Source: Paenibacillus solani
GTDB taxonomy: Bacteria > Bacillota > Bacilli > Paenibacillales > Paenibacillaceae
Length of the DNA: 64,000 nt
Reading direction: 5' to 3'
Assembly: GCF_001277345.1 (NCBI RefSeq)
Contig: NZ_LIUT01000001.1
Span: 2,568,203 to 2,632,202 of the forward strand
Shown one piece after another: positions 33,912-43,177 of the stretch. The notes beneath the pieces are model-generated. The model worked only from the letters and a program-made list of their open reading frames with translations. It was not told the DNA's origin and searched no databases. Position numbers and translations under genes: made by a program. Positions within the stretch are counted from its first letter, which is position 1; every line of letters starts with the position of its first letter.

Positions 33912-34773
33912 TTATGAGGTTGGGGACTGTTTCATAACTTCCTCGATCCATTGTACCAATTCCACTTCGGTAGCATCTTCGCTTGATACCTGACTATTCC
34001 ACAAATAATCCACTCCATCTTTTGTGAAAGTTCCATTCGTCCACGTGGCGAAAATTTTCCCGGTACCCTTGTCATGTGAGAAGTAAACTTCTTTCCCAAG
34101 GATCGTTTTCTTCGAACCGTCAGAAATGTCTTTTACATAGGTATGACCTGTAACGACACCCTCCGAAGCAAAAATGGAATATTTAAAATGGTGCTGCTCC
34201 TCATTTACGAAGTTCAGCTCAATCATATGCGCCTTTTTGGTCACTGGGATAATTTCGTAGCCGAATTCTTTCCCGGATGCAGTCTTAACATACGTTAAGG
34301 CATCAAAATCCAGTTTGTCTTTGTTATATACCCGACCGCTGTCCCGGTTGTTCGTAAGAACGGTAGCTTTTTCGAAAGAAAATCCGTTCATAGGCCCTAA
34401 TGGCGCAGGCGCCTGTAAAACAACGCCGCTAAATTTCTTTAACTCGGTATTAAACTGCTCAATAGTATCGTAACTATACGAACCCTGAATGACTAAGCCG
34501 TGTTCAGAGCGTCCTTTTTCCTTATGCTTTTCTTTTGATCCGTAGTATAGCCTTTGGCCCTCTTCACTTGACAATTGACTTTTGATCTTTTGAATCTCTT
34601 GCTCGACCTCAGCATCTGTGGAGAAGAACATTCCCCTCCTTGTCGATTAATTCCACTTTATTGGTTGCAGCATAGACGGCCGCGCCTCGCACATCAATTT
34701 TTTCAAGCTCTGACTGGTTTAATTGAATAAAACGTTCAATCTCTCTTTCATCGGTACCCAAGTTTCTCGACAC
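33912..34773 (-). pseudogene. Anti-sigma-factor-like gene with single-base frameshift
   Basis: A GTG at 34773, nine bases after AAGGAGG, opens a frame reading REIERFIQLNQSELEKIDVR to LIDKEGNV before it stops. The next frame continues FFSTDAEVEQEIQKIKSQLS and runs to 33912. Adding one T near 34632 joins them into a protein of about 287 residues. It overlaps the end of the sigma-factor fragment, as expected of a sigma/anti-sigma pair. The 3' part holds FSGVVLQAPAPLGPMNGFSF and a beta-rich extracytoplasmic-like domain. No membrane helix is obvious in what remains. It may be a real pseudogene or a sequencing error. Confidence 0.6.
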
Positions 34774-35080
34774 TTTGTTCTTCCTCCTTCGCTAAAAAGT
34801 TCTTCCTCTGTTTTCGGATGCGCTCCACTCTCTTCCGGGCCGTTCCTTGCGTTATGCCCAGAAGCTCGCTGAGTTCGGCATACTCGTACCCTTCCAACGA
34901 TCGGAGTATGAACAAATTCCTGTCACTTGGCGTTAGCTGCTGCAGCATTTCCTCAACAAACAAATGATCCTTCATACTCGATTCCTGCTTCGGCATATGA
35001 CGCCTGTAATGGGATACTAAGTTCAGCCAGCTTTTTCGTTTCCGCAAAATATTTAAGCATTGACGATAAGCCAGCTTATA
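34748..35080 (-). pseudogene. ECF sigma factor, region 2 end and region 4 only
   Basis: The frame reads AYRQCLNILRKRKSWLN (end of sigma region 2) and then LQQLTPSDRNLFILRSLEGYEYAELSELL with LGITQGTARKRVERIRKQRK, a clear region 4 helix-turn-helix. A stop directly upstream (35081) comes from a VOC-family gene end, so the N-terminal region, including the -10-recognition helices, is lost. A TTG at 35047 could restart translation, but the product would not work as a sigma factor. Confidence 0.7.
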
Positions 35081-35188
35081 TTACTCCTGGCATAGCATCA
35101 GCAAGTTTCCGTCCGGGTCCTTAATGACAAACCAGTGATCATGTTCAATATCTGTTTGATTCAAAACCGAAAAATCCAATAACCGTTT
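35081..35188 (-). pseudogene. VOC/glyoxalase-family protein, C-terminal remnant
   Basis: Thirty-five codons end in HDHWFVIKDPDGNLLMLCQE, the typical last strand of a vicinal-oxygen-chelate domain. An in-frame TGA and no start precede it. It abuts the truncated sigma gene, so a deletion probably fused the two. The stretch 35189-35341 upstream holds no gene I can support. Confidence 0.6.
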
Positions 35189-35341
35189 TCAGCTGGCACA
35201 GCGTTTAACCACCTTTTAAACTTGTTATGTCTCTTAGTGAAGTTGTATGGCGGAATACGTGAGGAGTATCTAGATGACATAATAGTGTTGTTTTTTCTAT
35301 TATGAATTTTTCATATGTTGAAATAATGGAATGGTGAATGC

Positions 35342-35411
35342 TCAATCAGATCTTCCCAACAAAAAAACCGCGATTTACACGGTTTTTAAAAGGACCTATC
35401 AATCTTGACGA
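35342..35411. repeat. 70-bp intergenic repeat with terminator hairpin, copy B
   Basis: The counterpart of 33801-33871. Its hairpin ACCGCG-N-CGGTT with A/T-runs on both sides (35361-35387) may terminate transcription from the SDR gene. Confidence 0.7.
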
Positions 35412-35511
35412 TGATATTGATGAGCTTGCTGACTTACACGATGTCAAACCCACATCCTCTAAGCCGGAATGCCGTTCATAACGATAATACCAGCGCAAAT
35501 CACTGGCACAC

Positions 35512-36306
35512 TCAAAATACACTTCGTACCAAACCCCCATCAATTCGGAGCGCTGTGCCGTTGATTGCAGAGGATTTGGGACTGCTAAGATAAGTCACAA
35601 AATCGGCAATTTCCTCCGGACGAATCAACCGCTGAATAATGGACGTCGGCCGATTTTCCTTCATAAATCGCTGCTCGGCTTCTTCAATGGTGAGGTCCTT
35701 ATTCGGATAGAGAGTATTCAGCATTGTTTCAACGCCTTCCGTAAGAGTGGAGCCAGGCATGACGGTATTTACCGTTACGCGGGTACCTGTCGTCAGCTCA
35801 GCTAAGCTTCGGGAGAGGGAGAGCTGCATCGTCTTGGTTGCGCTGTAATGCGCCATCTCCTGGGACGGCATGACAGCCGCTTCACTCGCGATAAATATAA
35901 CTCGTCCTTCATTGCGATTGATCATGTTCTTCAAATAATGCCGGGTTAACCGAACACCGCTCATGATATTCGTCTCAAAGAACCTAAACCACTCCGCATC
36001 CGGGATATCGAAAAATTCAGCAGGCTCAAAAATCCCCAGATTATTGATAAGTATATCGACAACCGGAGCAGATTCCCTGACTTGATGACAGCCCTCTTCT
36101 GTTCCGAGATCCGCCACAACGAAGCGCAGCTCGGCATCCGGATGCACGGTATGAATGTCATGAATCGTCTGCTTTACTTTGTCTTCATGTCTTCCATTTA
36201 TAATGACGGAAGCTCCCTCGGCTGCAAGCGACATGGCAATTGCTTTGCCAATGCCGGATGTCGAACCCGTTACCAATGCGACTTTTCCCTTCAGATCCAG
36301 ATTCAT
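35512..36306 (-). CDS. Short-chain dehydrogenase/reductase
   Basis: The start is the ATG at 36306, just after GGAAGGAGAGAGG; the frame opens earlier without a site. The 264-residue protein has the cofactor motif TGSTSGIG, INNLGIFEP (NNxG), a Ser in FIASEAAVM and catalytic YSATK. NADP or NAD use and substrate are not clear. It follows the aldo/keto reductase gene, 118 bases downstream, in the same direction. Confidence 0.9.
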   Translation of the reverse strand: MNLDLKGKVALVTGSTSGIGKAIAMSLAAEGASVIINGRHEDKVKQTIHDIHTVHPDAELRFVVADLGTEEGCHQVRESAPVVDILINNLGIFEPAEFFDIPDAEWFRFFETNIMSGVRLTRHYLKNMINRNEGRVIFIASEAAVMPSQEMAHYSATKTMQLSLSRSLAELTTGTRVTVNTVMPGSTLTEGVETMLNTLYPNKDLTIEEAEQRFMKENRPTSIIQRLIRPEEIADFVTYLSSPKSSAINGTALRIDGGLVRSVF

Positions 36307-36423
36307 TATCCTCTCTCCTTCCGTTATGTAGGAATGGACCCTCCCGATCCTGTCATGGTGACATCGGTGCAGGAGAGCCACAATATTCATTACACTTCCA
36401 CTCTTGCCGATAACCCAGACTTC

Positions 36424-37269
36424 TTAGAAATCAAAATTGTCCGGATCCGGTCCCACTCTGTGATTTTGATTCAAGCTGTCGATGCGCTGCATCTCTTCAT
36501 CGGACAATTCAAAATCAAAGATTGCCGCGTTCTCGATAATCCGATGTTCTTTGGTTGATTTCGGAATCGTGACGAAACCGTTTTGTAAATCCCAACGAAG
36601 AATAATCTGCGCGATGGATTTATGATGCTTTTCTGCAATGCGCTGAAGATCCTCTTGATCCAGCAGCTGTCCTTGCATTAATGGAGACCATGCTTCGAGC
36701 TGAATTCCATTCGCCCGGCAGTACGCCTGCAGTTCTTTTTGCGTTAATCGGGGATGATATTCCACCTGGTTCACCATCGGTTTGGTTTCGGTCTCCTTCA
36801 TTAACTGCTCAATATGATGGATCTGGAAGTTGCTCACGCCAATGACTTTCACGCGACCTTCTTTGTACAACGTTTCTAATGCCTTCCAAGCCTCTATATA
36901 TTTCCCTTCAACCGGCCAGTGTATAAGGTACAAATCCAAATATTCCAGACCCAGCTTCCGCAGACTTTCATCGTAAGCCTTCAATGTCGATTCATAACCA
37001 AGATCAGCATTCCATACTTTAGATGTGACAAACAGATCTTCCCGCTTGATTCTGGCAGCTTCCAAGCCCTCGCGAATGCCTTGTCCAACGCCTTCTTCAT
37101 TGCCGTATATAGCGGCAGTGTCTATGCTCCGATATCCATGCTGGATGGCCGTGCGAACGGCATTCACCAGCTCCGGTCCTTCTTCTACTTTAAATACGCC
37201 AAGTCCAAACCAAGGCATGTTGACACCATTATATAAAGTGGTTGTATCTTGTAAGTGTTGTGCTGTCAT
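36424..37269 (-). CDS. Aldo/keto reductase, YvgN-like
   Basis: The 281-residue protein has DTAAIYGNEEGVG (Asp and Tyr of the tetrad), TSKVW (Lys) and LIHWP (His), then IPKSTKEHRIIENA for NADPH. The AKR5/YvgN type reduces methylglyoxal and other aldehydes. With the downstream SDR and the MFS exporter next door, this may be a reactive-electrophile response group; that link is inference. Confidence 0.92.
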   Translation of the reverse strand: MTAQHLQDTTTLYNGVNMPWFGLGVFKVEEGPELVNAVRTAIQHGYRSIDTAAIYGNEEGVGQGIREGLEAARIKREDLFVTSKVWNADLGYESTLKAYDESLRKLGLEYLDLYLIHWPVEGKYIEAWKALETLYKEGRVKVIGVSNFQIHHIEQLMKETETKPMVNQVEYHPRLTQKELQAYCRANGIQLEAWSPLMQGQLLDQEDLQRIAEKHHKSIAQIILRWDLQNGFVTIPKSTKEHRIIENAAIFDFELSDEEMQRIDSLNQNHRVGPDPDNFDF

Positions 37270-37370
37270 GTTGATAAACCTCCGTTTTTTTGATTATGAA
37301 TAAGTTAAACCTATATTGTAGTATCTCCGATAATACGCTTAGACATCACCTCCCTTCATAAAATGATCAT

Positions 37371-38576
37371 TTAGGCTGCTTGCTTACTCGGTATCTCCGT
37401 CTCTTTCCGTTCCAGCTTCAAGCTCCATCCGGTGAGAGCGACCGCGCCGAGCACCATCAGCGCCCCGATCCATGCTGTATGAATCAGGCCCATGGAATTC
37501 GTGATTAAGCCGCCCAGAAAAGCGCCGATGGCGATGCCGGCATTAAATGCGGCAATGTTCAGCGCGGAAGCCATATTCACAGCCCCCGGTGCAAACCGCT
37601 CAGCCAGCATGACGACGTAAACCTGTAGTCCCGGCACATTCATGAATGCCAGAAATCCCATGAGAATAATCGTGATCAGTCCGGCCACTTGAAACGGTGC
37701 GGTAAACGTAAGCGTGATCAGCACCAGCGCTTGGGCGATGAACATATAGAATAGTGCTCGAAGCGGGTTGCGATTGGCTGCCTTTCCGCCGATCACATTG
37801 CCGACCGCAATGGCGATCCCGTATACAAGCAGGATGATGGCCACCGTATTTTCCTTAAAGCCTGTTATATCCTGCAGCAATGGGGATAAATAAGTGAAGA
37901 CGACGAAGGTCCCGCCATAACCGAGGGCCGTAATCAGGAGCATAAGCAGCAGTCTTCCATTCGTCAGCAATTTAGCCTGGTCACGGAATGAAGTGCGTTC
38001 TCCCTTAGGCAAGTCCGAAGGGACCAGGATACTGTTCGCGATCAGCGCAACAATACCGACAACGACAATGGCGACAAAAGCAAGTCTCCAGCCCCACTGT
38101 TGACCTATAAACGTACCAAGCGGAACGCCGGTAACCGTCGCTACCGTCAGGCCCGTAAACATAATGGAGATCGCTGATGCCCTGCGGTTCTCTGGCACCA
38201 CGCTTGCGGCAATGATCGAGCCGATCGACATAAATACGCCATGAGAAAAGGCCGAAAGCACGCGTGCTGCTAGCAGAATACCAATGGAAGCTGCACCCGC
38301 TGCCAAGCTGTTACCAGTGATAAAAATGATCATAATCCACAGCAGCAAAGTCTTTCTGGACATCCTTGATGTCAGCGACGTAAGGATCGGCGCACCGAAG
38401 GTAACACCAAGCGCATACATCGATACGGTTAATCCGGCGGTCGTCACGGATATACTCATATCCTCGGCAATCAACGGCAGCAGCCCTACGCTGATAAATT
38501 CCGTTGTTCCGATGGCAAAGGCACTGACCGCAAGCGCAAGCAGCGCAAGCAAACTTCTTTTTTTATCTATCGTCAT
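37371..38576 (-). CDS. MFS transporter, drug/arabinose-type efflux
   Basis: The 401-residue protein has twelve predicted helices, with IGTTEFISVGLLPLIAEDM at the start and LTSRMSRK in the loop 2-3 position, typical of the DHA1 family (AraJ/YdhP/YdhL). SFSHGVF-like SAFSHGVFMSIGS is the family motif in helix 4. It is divergent from the HxlR regulator, with operator-like palindromes between. Confidence 0.9.
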   Translation of the reverse strand: MTIDKKRSLLALLALAVSAFAIGTTEFISVGLLPLIAEDMSISVTTAGLTVSMYALGVTFGAPILTSLTSRMSRKTLLLWIMIIFITGNSLAAGAASIGILLAARVLSAFSHGVFMSIGSIIAASVVPENRRASAISIMFTGLTVATVTGVPLGTFIGQQWGWRLAFVAIVVVGIVALIANSILVPSDLPKGERTSFRDQAKLLTNGRLLLMLLITALGYGGTFVVFTYLSPLLQDITGFKENTVAIILLVYGIAIAVGNVIGGKAANRNPLRALFYMFIAQALVLITLTFTAPFQVAGLITIILMGFLAFMNVPGLQVYVVMLAERFAPGAVNMASALNIAAFNAGIAIGAFLGGLITNSMGLIHTAWIGALMVLGAVALTGWSLKLERKETEIPSKQAA

Positions 38577-38708
38577 GGTGTAGATATTTCCCCCTATCCT
38601 ATTCTCTTGCTTGTATATTGTAAAAATATTGAGTATGGTGTAATCCAGCTGGCAAATGCTATTATGATCTATATCAGTTTTTGTGTGAAGAACGTACTTT
38701 TTTGTAAT

Positions 38709-38737
38709 GTAGGTACCTGACAGTACCCTAGGTACTT
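38709..38737. promoter_or_regulatory. HxlR-type operator candidate
   Basis: The segment contains AGGTACCT and, after GACA, the palindrome GTACC-CTA-GGTAC, all within 29 bases of the divergent gap. GTAC-centred repeats are typical of HxlR-family sites. Confidence 0.6.
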
Positions 38738-38768
38738 TTTAGTGCCTATTAGAAATAGGAGGATGGAT

Positions 38769-39173
38769 ATGCAAGCGAAGAAATACAACATCGCCGTCGA
38801 AGCAACATTGGAAGTAATTGGTGGCAAGTGGAAATGTGTCATCTTGTGCCATCTGACCCATGGCCGCAAAAGAACCAGCGAGCTGAAGCGTCTCATGCCG
38901 CACATCACCCAAAAAATGCTGACGCAGCAGCTGCGGGAGCTCGAGGACGATGGCGTGATCAATCGTATTATTCATAATCAAGTACCGCCTAAAGTGGAAT
39001 ATGAGCTGAGCGAGTACGGCATGAGTTTGAGCGGAATTCTGGATAATCTCTGTGCATGGGGCGAAAAACATATCACGAAGGTATACGGGGACAAATTCAG
39101 CGTGCTGGAGGACAGTATCCTGAATGATAAACTGAAAGTCTCGGACGAGCCCACAACCACAGATGCACGCTAA
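38769..39173 (+). CDS. HxlR family transcriptional regulator
   Basis: The start is the ATG at 38769, six bases after AGGAGG; the frame opens earlier with no site. The 134-residue winged-helix protein has VEATLEVIGGKWKCVILCHL, SELKRLMPHITQKMLTQQLR and YELSEYGMSL, the standard HxlR pattern. A conserved Cys (VILC) can sense electrophiles in some members. It probably controls the divergent MFS gene and itself. Confidence 0.9.
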   Translation: MQAKKYNIAVEATLEVIGGKWKCVILCHLTHGRKRTSELKRLMPHITQKMLTQQLRELEDDGVINRIIHNQVPPKVEYELSEYGMSLSGILDNLCAWGEKHITKVYGDKFSVLEDSILNDKLKVSDEPTTTDAR

Positions 39174-39204
39174 ACCTGATTTATAAGCAATCCTGATGCA
39201 ACAA

Positions 39205-39241
39205 CAAGGGCAAGGTCCGTCATCACGGACCTTGCCCTTTT
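39205..39241 (+). terminator. Rho-independent terminator
   Basis: AAGGGCAAGGTCCGT pairs perfectly with ACGGACCTTGCCCTT around CATC, followed by TTTTC. It lies between the converging HxlR and siderophore-binding genes. Confidence 0.93.
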
Positions 39242-39299
39242 CATATACACCATTCAATGCCCTCCGGCACATTCCATGCGTTAGCACCGAGACCGGTGG

Positions 39300-40298
39300 T
39301 TACTTCGCATTCTCTTTCTCTTTTTGGCTGACGATCATATCCGTCACTTCCTCCGCCTGGGCCAGCACAGCAATCGGATCAAACGGCCAGAATCGTTTGG
39401 CATCGAGGTAAAACACGCGATCTTGTTTGACGGCCTCAATCGAAGTCCACACCTTATCCTTCTTATCCATCTCGGCACCGTTAGACTCATCAAAGAAGAT
39501 ATAATCGCCTGCATAGTCTTTGAGCACCTCCAAGGAAACCTCTTTGTAAGTCACGTTGGCATCAATCAATTCTTTTTGGATCGTTGCCGGAGGGGTAAGC
39601 TTGAGCTCCTTGTAAATCGCCAAGCCTCCTCGATAAATGCCATCGCCGTACAGGTAGAAGGTTTTACCGAATGCGCCAAAGATCGAGAATGTCTCCCCCT
39701 CTTCCAACACGCCGCTGACCTTCGCCCGCAGCTCCTCTATTTTTTCATCGAAACCGGCGAGCCAATCTTTCGCTTCTTTTTCCTTGCCTAGTATGGCACC
39801 CAGTCCCTCCACTTCTTCGTGCACGCCTCGATAGCTCTCATAGGGAAGAATGACCGTCGGCGCAATTTTGGACAATTGCTCGTATAATTCCGGGTCCGAG
39901 TTAGCGCTGATGATTAAGTCGGGATTCAGTGCCAATATTTTTTCAGGGGCGCTTGCCCCCGTGTTCTCTATGTCGTTAATCATGTCTTGGATATGGACGT
40001 TCTCGAGATCGGTCGCTGTCGCGCCGACCGGCTTTTCTCCCAACAGCAGCAGGGTTGGCAAGTAGGCGTCGACTACAATTCGCTTGGGATCGGCCGGAAT
40101 TTCGATTTCTCCGTTAATCGTTTCCACCTTTCTAGTCGTAGGAGCTGAGGTTTCAACCTGGGGCATGTCCGTACCTGCAGCTGTTTCGCCTGAAGAACCA
40201 GCGTTATTGGTGGTATTTCCATTTCCGCCACATGCGGAAATCAAGAACGAACATAGGATGAGCATGGAGAGAGTTATCCGAAATTTAGATGCGAACAT
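39300..40298 (-). CDS. Iron-siderophore ABC transporter substrate-binding lipoprotein
   Basis: The 332-residue protein has a lipobox LISAC (Cys23), a Ser/Thr/Gly linker and a FecB-type domain: EIEIPADPKRIVV, LALNPDLIISANSDPELYEQ, KIAPTVIL. It would bind ferric siderophore or ferric citrate on the cell surface. It is the last gene of the operon that begins with two FecCD permeases under the Fur box at 44254. Confidence 0.9.
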   Translation of the reverse strand: MFASKFRITLSMLILCSFLISACGGNGNTTNNAGSSGETAAGTDMPQVETSAPTTRKVETINGEIEIPADPKRIVVDAYLPTLLLLGEKPVGATATDLENVHIQDMINDIENTGASAPEKILALNPDLIISANSDPELYEQLSKIAPTVILPYESYRGVHEEVEGLGAILGKEKEAKDWLAGFDEKIEELRAKVSGVLEEGETFSIFGAFGKTFYLYGDGIYRGGLAIYKELKLTPPATIQKELIDANVTYKEVSLEVLKDYAGDYIFFDESNGAEMDKKDKVWTSIEAVKQDRVFYLDAKRFWPFDPIAVLAQAEEVTDMIVSQKEKENAK

Positions 40299-40330
40299 AT
40301 TTTCATCCCCCTTTAAAGCTTATGGCTGAA

Positions 40331-42046
40331 TCAAGCACCGAATTGAGCTCGATGTAATCGGCTGTATATGCCGTGCGCCGCGAGCAGCTCCTCATGGATG
40401 CCTTGCTCGGCAATCCCGTTGTCTGCGACTACCACAATGCGGTCTGCATTCTTAATCGTTGCAAGCCGGTGCGCAATCACCAGCGTCGTTCGTCCTTCAG
40501 ACAGCTCTGCAAGAGCCTGCTGAATCGCCGCTTCAGTCTCCGCATCCAATGCAGACGTCGCTTCGTCCAGAATGAGGATCGGCGGGTTCTTGAGGAACAT
40601 CCGGGCGATCGACAGGCGCTGTTTCTGTCCGCCGGACAGCTTGACGCCCCTCTCGCCAATCAATGTGTCGAGACCGTCCGGAAGCGAAGCGACCAGATCC
40701 TCAAGCTGGGCACGGCTCACGGCTTTCATAATGTCACTATCATCTGCATCCAGTCGGCCATAGGCAATGTTTTCGCGAATGCTGCCGTCAAACAGGAATA
40801 CGTCCTGCTGGACAATGCCAATATGGGAACGAAGGGATTGCAGCGTCATGTCGCGAATATCGATCCCGTCAATCGTAATCCGGCCAGCGACTGTATCATA
40901 GAAACGCGGCAGCAGAGAGCACAGCGTAGTCTTGCCTGCTCCAGACGGACCCACAAGCGCAATGGTTTCACCGGCTCGAATGGACAAATTGACATCCTGC
41001 AGCACTTGATCTTTATTCTCGTAACCGAAGGATACACCGTGAAAGCCAATGTCTCCCCGCAGATGGTTAATGGGCTTCGCGTTAGGCGAATCGGCAACGT
41101 CCGGTTCGCTCTCAAGCAGCTCCAAATAACGCTTAAAGCCAGCGATTCCTTTCGGATACATCTCAATAACCGCATTGATCTGTTTGATCGGGCCGAGGAA
41201 CACATTGGACAGCATGACAAAAGCGATAAATTCCCCATTGGTCATACGCCCTTCAATCACGAACCAAGTACCGCACACCAACACGAACAGGGAGATGAAT
41301 TTCATCAGGATAAAGCTGATCGAAGAGTTCCACGCCATAATGCGGTAGGCAATCAGCTTTGTTACGCGGAAGCGGTTATTATTCTCGGCAAAACGAGCCA
41401 TTTCATGCTCCTCATTCGAGAAGGCTTGAACCACGCGGATACCGCTGACGTTATTCTCCACCCGTGCGTTGTAATCGGCAATATCGGAGAACATGCGCTT
41501 GAACGCAGCCGACATTTTCCCACTGAAATACAGCGATAAATAGATCATCAAAGGAACAATCACAAACGTCATCACAGCAAGCTGCCAGTTGATCCCGAGC
41601 ATGATGCCCAGCGCTCCGGCAAGCGTCATGACGGCGATGAACAAATCTTCCGGACCATGGTGGGCAATCTCACCGATATCCATCAGGTCATTGGTCATTC
41701 GTGAGACGAGATGTCCCGTCTTGTTGTTGTCAAAAAAACGAAAGGACTGCTTTTGGACCCGATCAAACAGCTTTTTGCGCATATCCGTTTCAATGTTGAT
41801 ACCAAGTTTATGACCCCAATAGGTGACAACGTAATGCAGGAAGGAACTGACGACATAAATGCCGAGAAGCCCAAGACAAGCGTATAAAATCCACTTCCAG
41901 TTCCCGCTTGGCAGCAAGTCGTCGATCACGCGATTGACGGCAACCGGGAAAATCAATTCAAGTAAAGCCGCAAAGATAGCGCAGCAAAAATCCAGGATGA
42001 ACAGCCTTTTATAAGGCTTGTAATAGGAAAAAAATCGACGTAGCAT
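40331..42046 (-). CDS. ABC exporter-type protein (TMD-NBD fusion) in iron operon
   Basis: The start is the ATG at 42046, five bases after AAGGAGG. The 571-residue half-transporter has about six helices (residues 15-300) and an ATPase with GPSGAGKTT (Walker A), LSGGQKQR (signature), ILILDEATSALD (Walker B) and VIAHR (switch His). It is an ABC type IV exporter fold, like those that export or, in the IrtAB case, import siderophores. Its NBD cannot replace a FepC-type subunit by normal rules, so it likely exports siderophore or acts as a homodimer. Confidence 0.88.
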   Translation of the reverse strand: MLRRFFSYYKPYKRLFILDFCCAIFAALLELIFPVAVNRVIDDLLPSGNWKWILYACLGLLGIYVVSSFLHYVVTYWGHKLGINIETDMRKKLFDRVQKQSFRFFDNNKTGHLVSRMTNDLMDIGEIAHHGPEDLFIAVMTLAGALGIMLGINWQLAVMTFVIVPLMIYLSLYFSGKMSAAFKRMFSDIADYNARVENNVSGIRVVQAFSNEEHEMARFAENNNRFRVTKLIAYRIMAWNSSISFILMKFISLFVLVCGTWFVIEGRMTNGEFIAFVMLSNVFLGPIKQINAVIEMYPKGIAGFKRYLELLESEPDVADSPNAKPINHLRGDIGFHGVSFGYENKDQVLQDVNLSIRAGETIALVGPSGAGKTTLCSLLPRFYDTVAGRITIDGIDIRDMTLQSLRSHIGIVQQDVFLFDGSIRENIAYGRLDADDSDIMKAVSRAQLEDLVASLPDGLDTLIGERGVKLSGGQKQRLSIARMFLKNPPILILDEATSALDAETEAAIQQALAELSEGRTTLVIAHRLATIKNADRIVVVADNGIAEQGIHEELLAAHGIYSRLHRAQFGA

Positions 42047-42139
42047 AAGGACCTCCTTACATCCGATATTCCGTAATAGAAATGAGCAAGTCCTTCCTTT
42101 TAACAATCGCCCATTTTTAGATCCGTGACGAACTTATCC

Positions 42140-43177
42140 TTATTTAGCTCTCGACCTGGATAACAGGTATAGGAAATAGGGAGCACCGATCACCGCAACC
42201 ACGATCCCCGTCGGAATCTCAGATGGCTGAATGAGCCAACGCCCCAGGGTATCCGCTGTGATGACCAGCAACGCACCGACCAGAGCCGTTACCGGCAGCA
42301 GCATCTGATGCTTCGCACCGACCAACCGCTTGGATAGGTGGGGCGCGATAAGTCCAACAAATCCAATTCCACCGCTTACCGCAACGCAGGCGGCTGCCAA
42401 GCCGACCGCCGCTGCCAACAGCTTAAGCTGCTCTCTTGTGACAGAAGCACCGAGCCCGATTGCCATCGGTTCCCCAAGATTGAGAACATTCATCACCTGC
42501 GCTTTATACATGACGAAGGGCAGAAGCACAAGGATCCATGGGAGCAATGACAATACAAACTTCCAGTTCGAACCCCAGATGCTGCCCGCTAGCCAAGTGG
42601 CAACAAACTGATATTTTTCAGGACTCAAGCGCAGCGTTAGCACGATCATAGCCGCACTAATGCCAGCGGCAACGGCAATCCCCGTTAATAGCAGCCCCGT
42701 CGGCTTAAAGCCCTCATTCTTCTTATAGGCCAGTACGCATATTAATGCAGCGGTTAAACTAGCCCCAATCAATGCAAGCACCGGCAGTAGATAGACAGGG
42801 GCCGCCGTCGTACTTGGGAAAAATGAAATGAACAGCATCACCATCAAGCCTGCTCCTGCATTAATCCCCAGGATTCCCGGATCCGCAAGCTCATTACGGG
42901 ATATCCCCTGCATCACACATCCCGATATCGCTAATCCGGCCCCAATAAGCAGGGAGATGACGATCCGAGGCAAGCGAAATTCGAACAGCACGAGCTCCTG
43001 CTTATCCGTTCCGCTGCCAAACAATGTTTTTATGACCTCAAGTGGCGATAAACGAATGACGCCCGTGTTCATACTGATCAGAAATACCAAAACGATCAAT
43101 ACAACCAGCACAGACAAGGTGATGATTTTGCGCTTTTTGTCTTTTCGTACATGCATGGTGTTTGTGACAGTCTCCAT
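42140..43177 (-). CDS. FecCD-family iron-siderophore permease, second subunit
   Basis: The 345-residue protein has about nine or ten helices and family motifs LFEFRLPRIVISLLIGAGLA, GINAGAGLMVM, GFVGLIAPHLSKRLVG and DTLGRW. AAGGAGGGAACTG stands before its ATG and runs into the TAG of the preceding permease, so the two are coupled and likely form a heterodimer. Confidence 0.93.
   Translation of the reverse strand: METVTNTMHVRKDKKRKIITLSVLVVLIVLVFLISMNTGVIRLSPLEVIKTLFGSGTDKQELVLFEFRLPRIVISLLIGAGLAISGCVMQGISRNELADPGILGINAGAGLMVMLFISFFPSTTAAPVYLLPVLALIGASLTAALICVLAYKKNEGFKPTGLLLTGIAVAAGISAAMIVLTLRLSPEKYQFVATWLAGSIWGSNWKFVLSLLPWILVLLPFVMYKAQVMNVLNLGEPMAIGLGASVTREQLKLLAAAVGLAAACVAVSGGIGFVGLIAPHLSKRLVGAKHQMLLPVTALVGALLVITADTLGRWLIQPSEIPTGIVVAVIGAPYFLYLLSRSRAK

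Noticed and set aside
35346-35543. 65-codon minus-strand frame beginning MMGVWYEVYFECASDL
   Set aside because: It overlaps the SDR 3' end and runs through the terminator hairpin of repeat copy B. The first 32 residues look protein-like, so it may be a scrap of a lost gene, but it has no ribosome site.
40373-41539. 388-codon plus-strand frame inside the ABC exporter gene
   Set aside because: It is antisense to a gene with complete ABC motifs; composition (Arg/His-rich, no domain) is that of a shadow.
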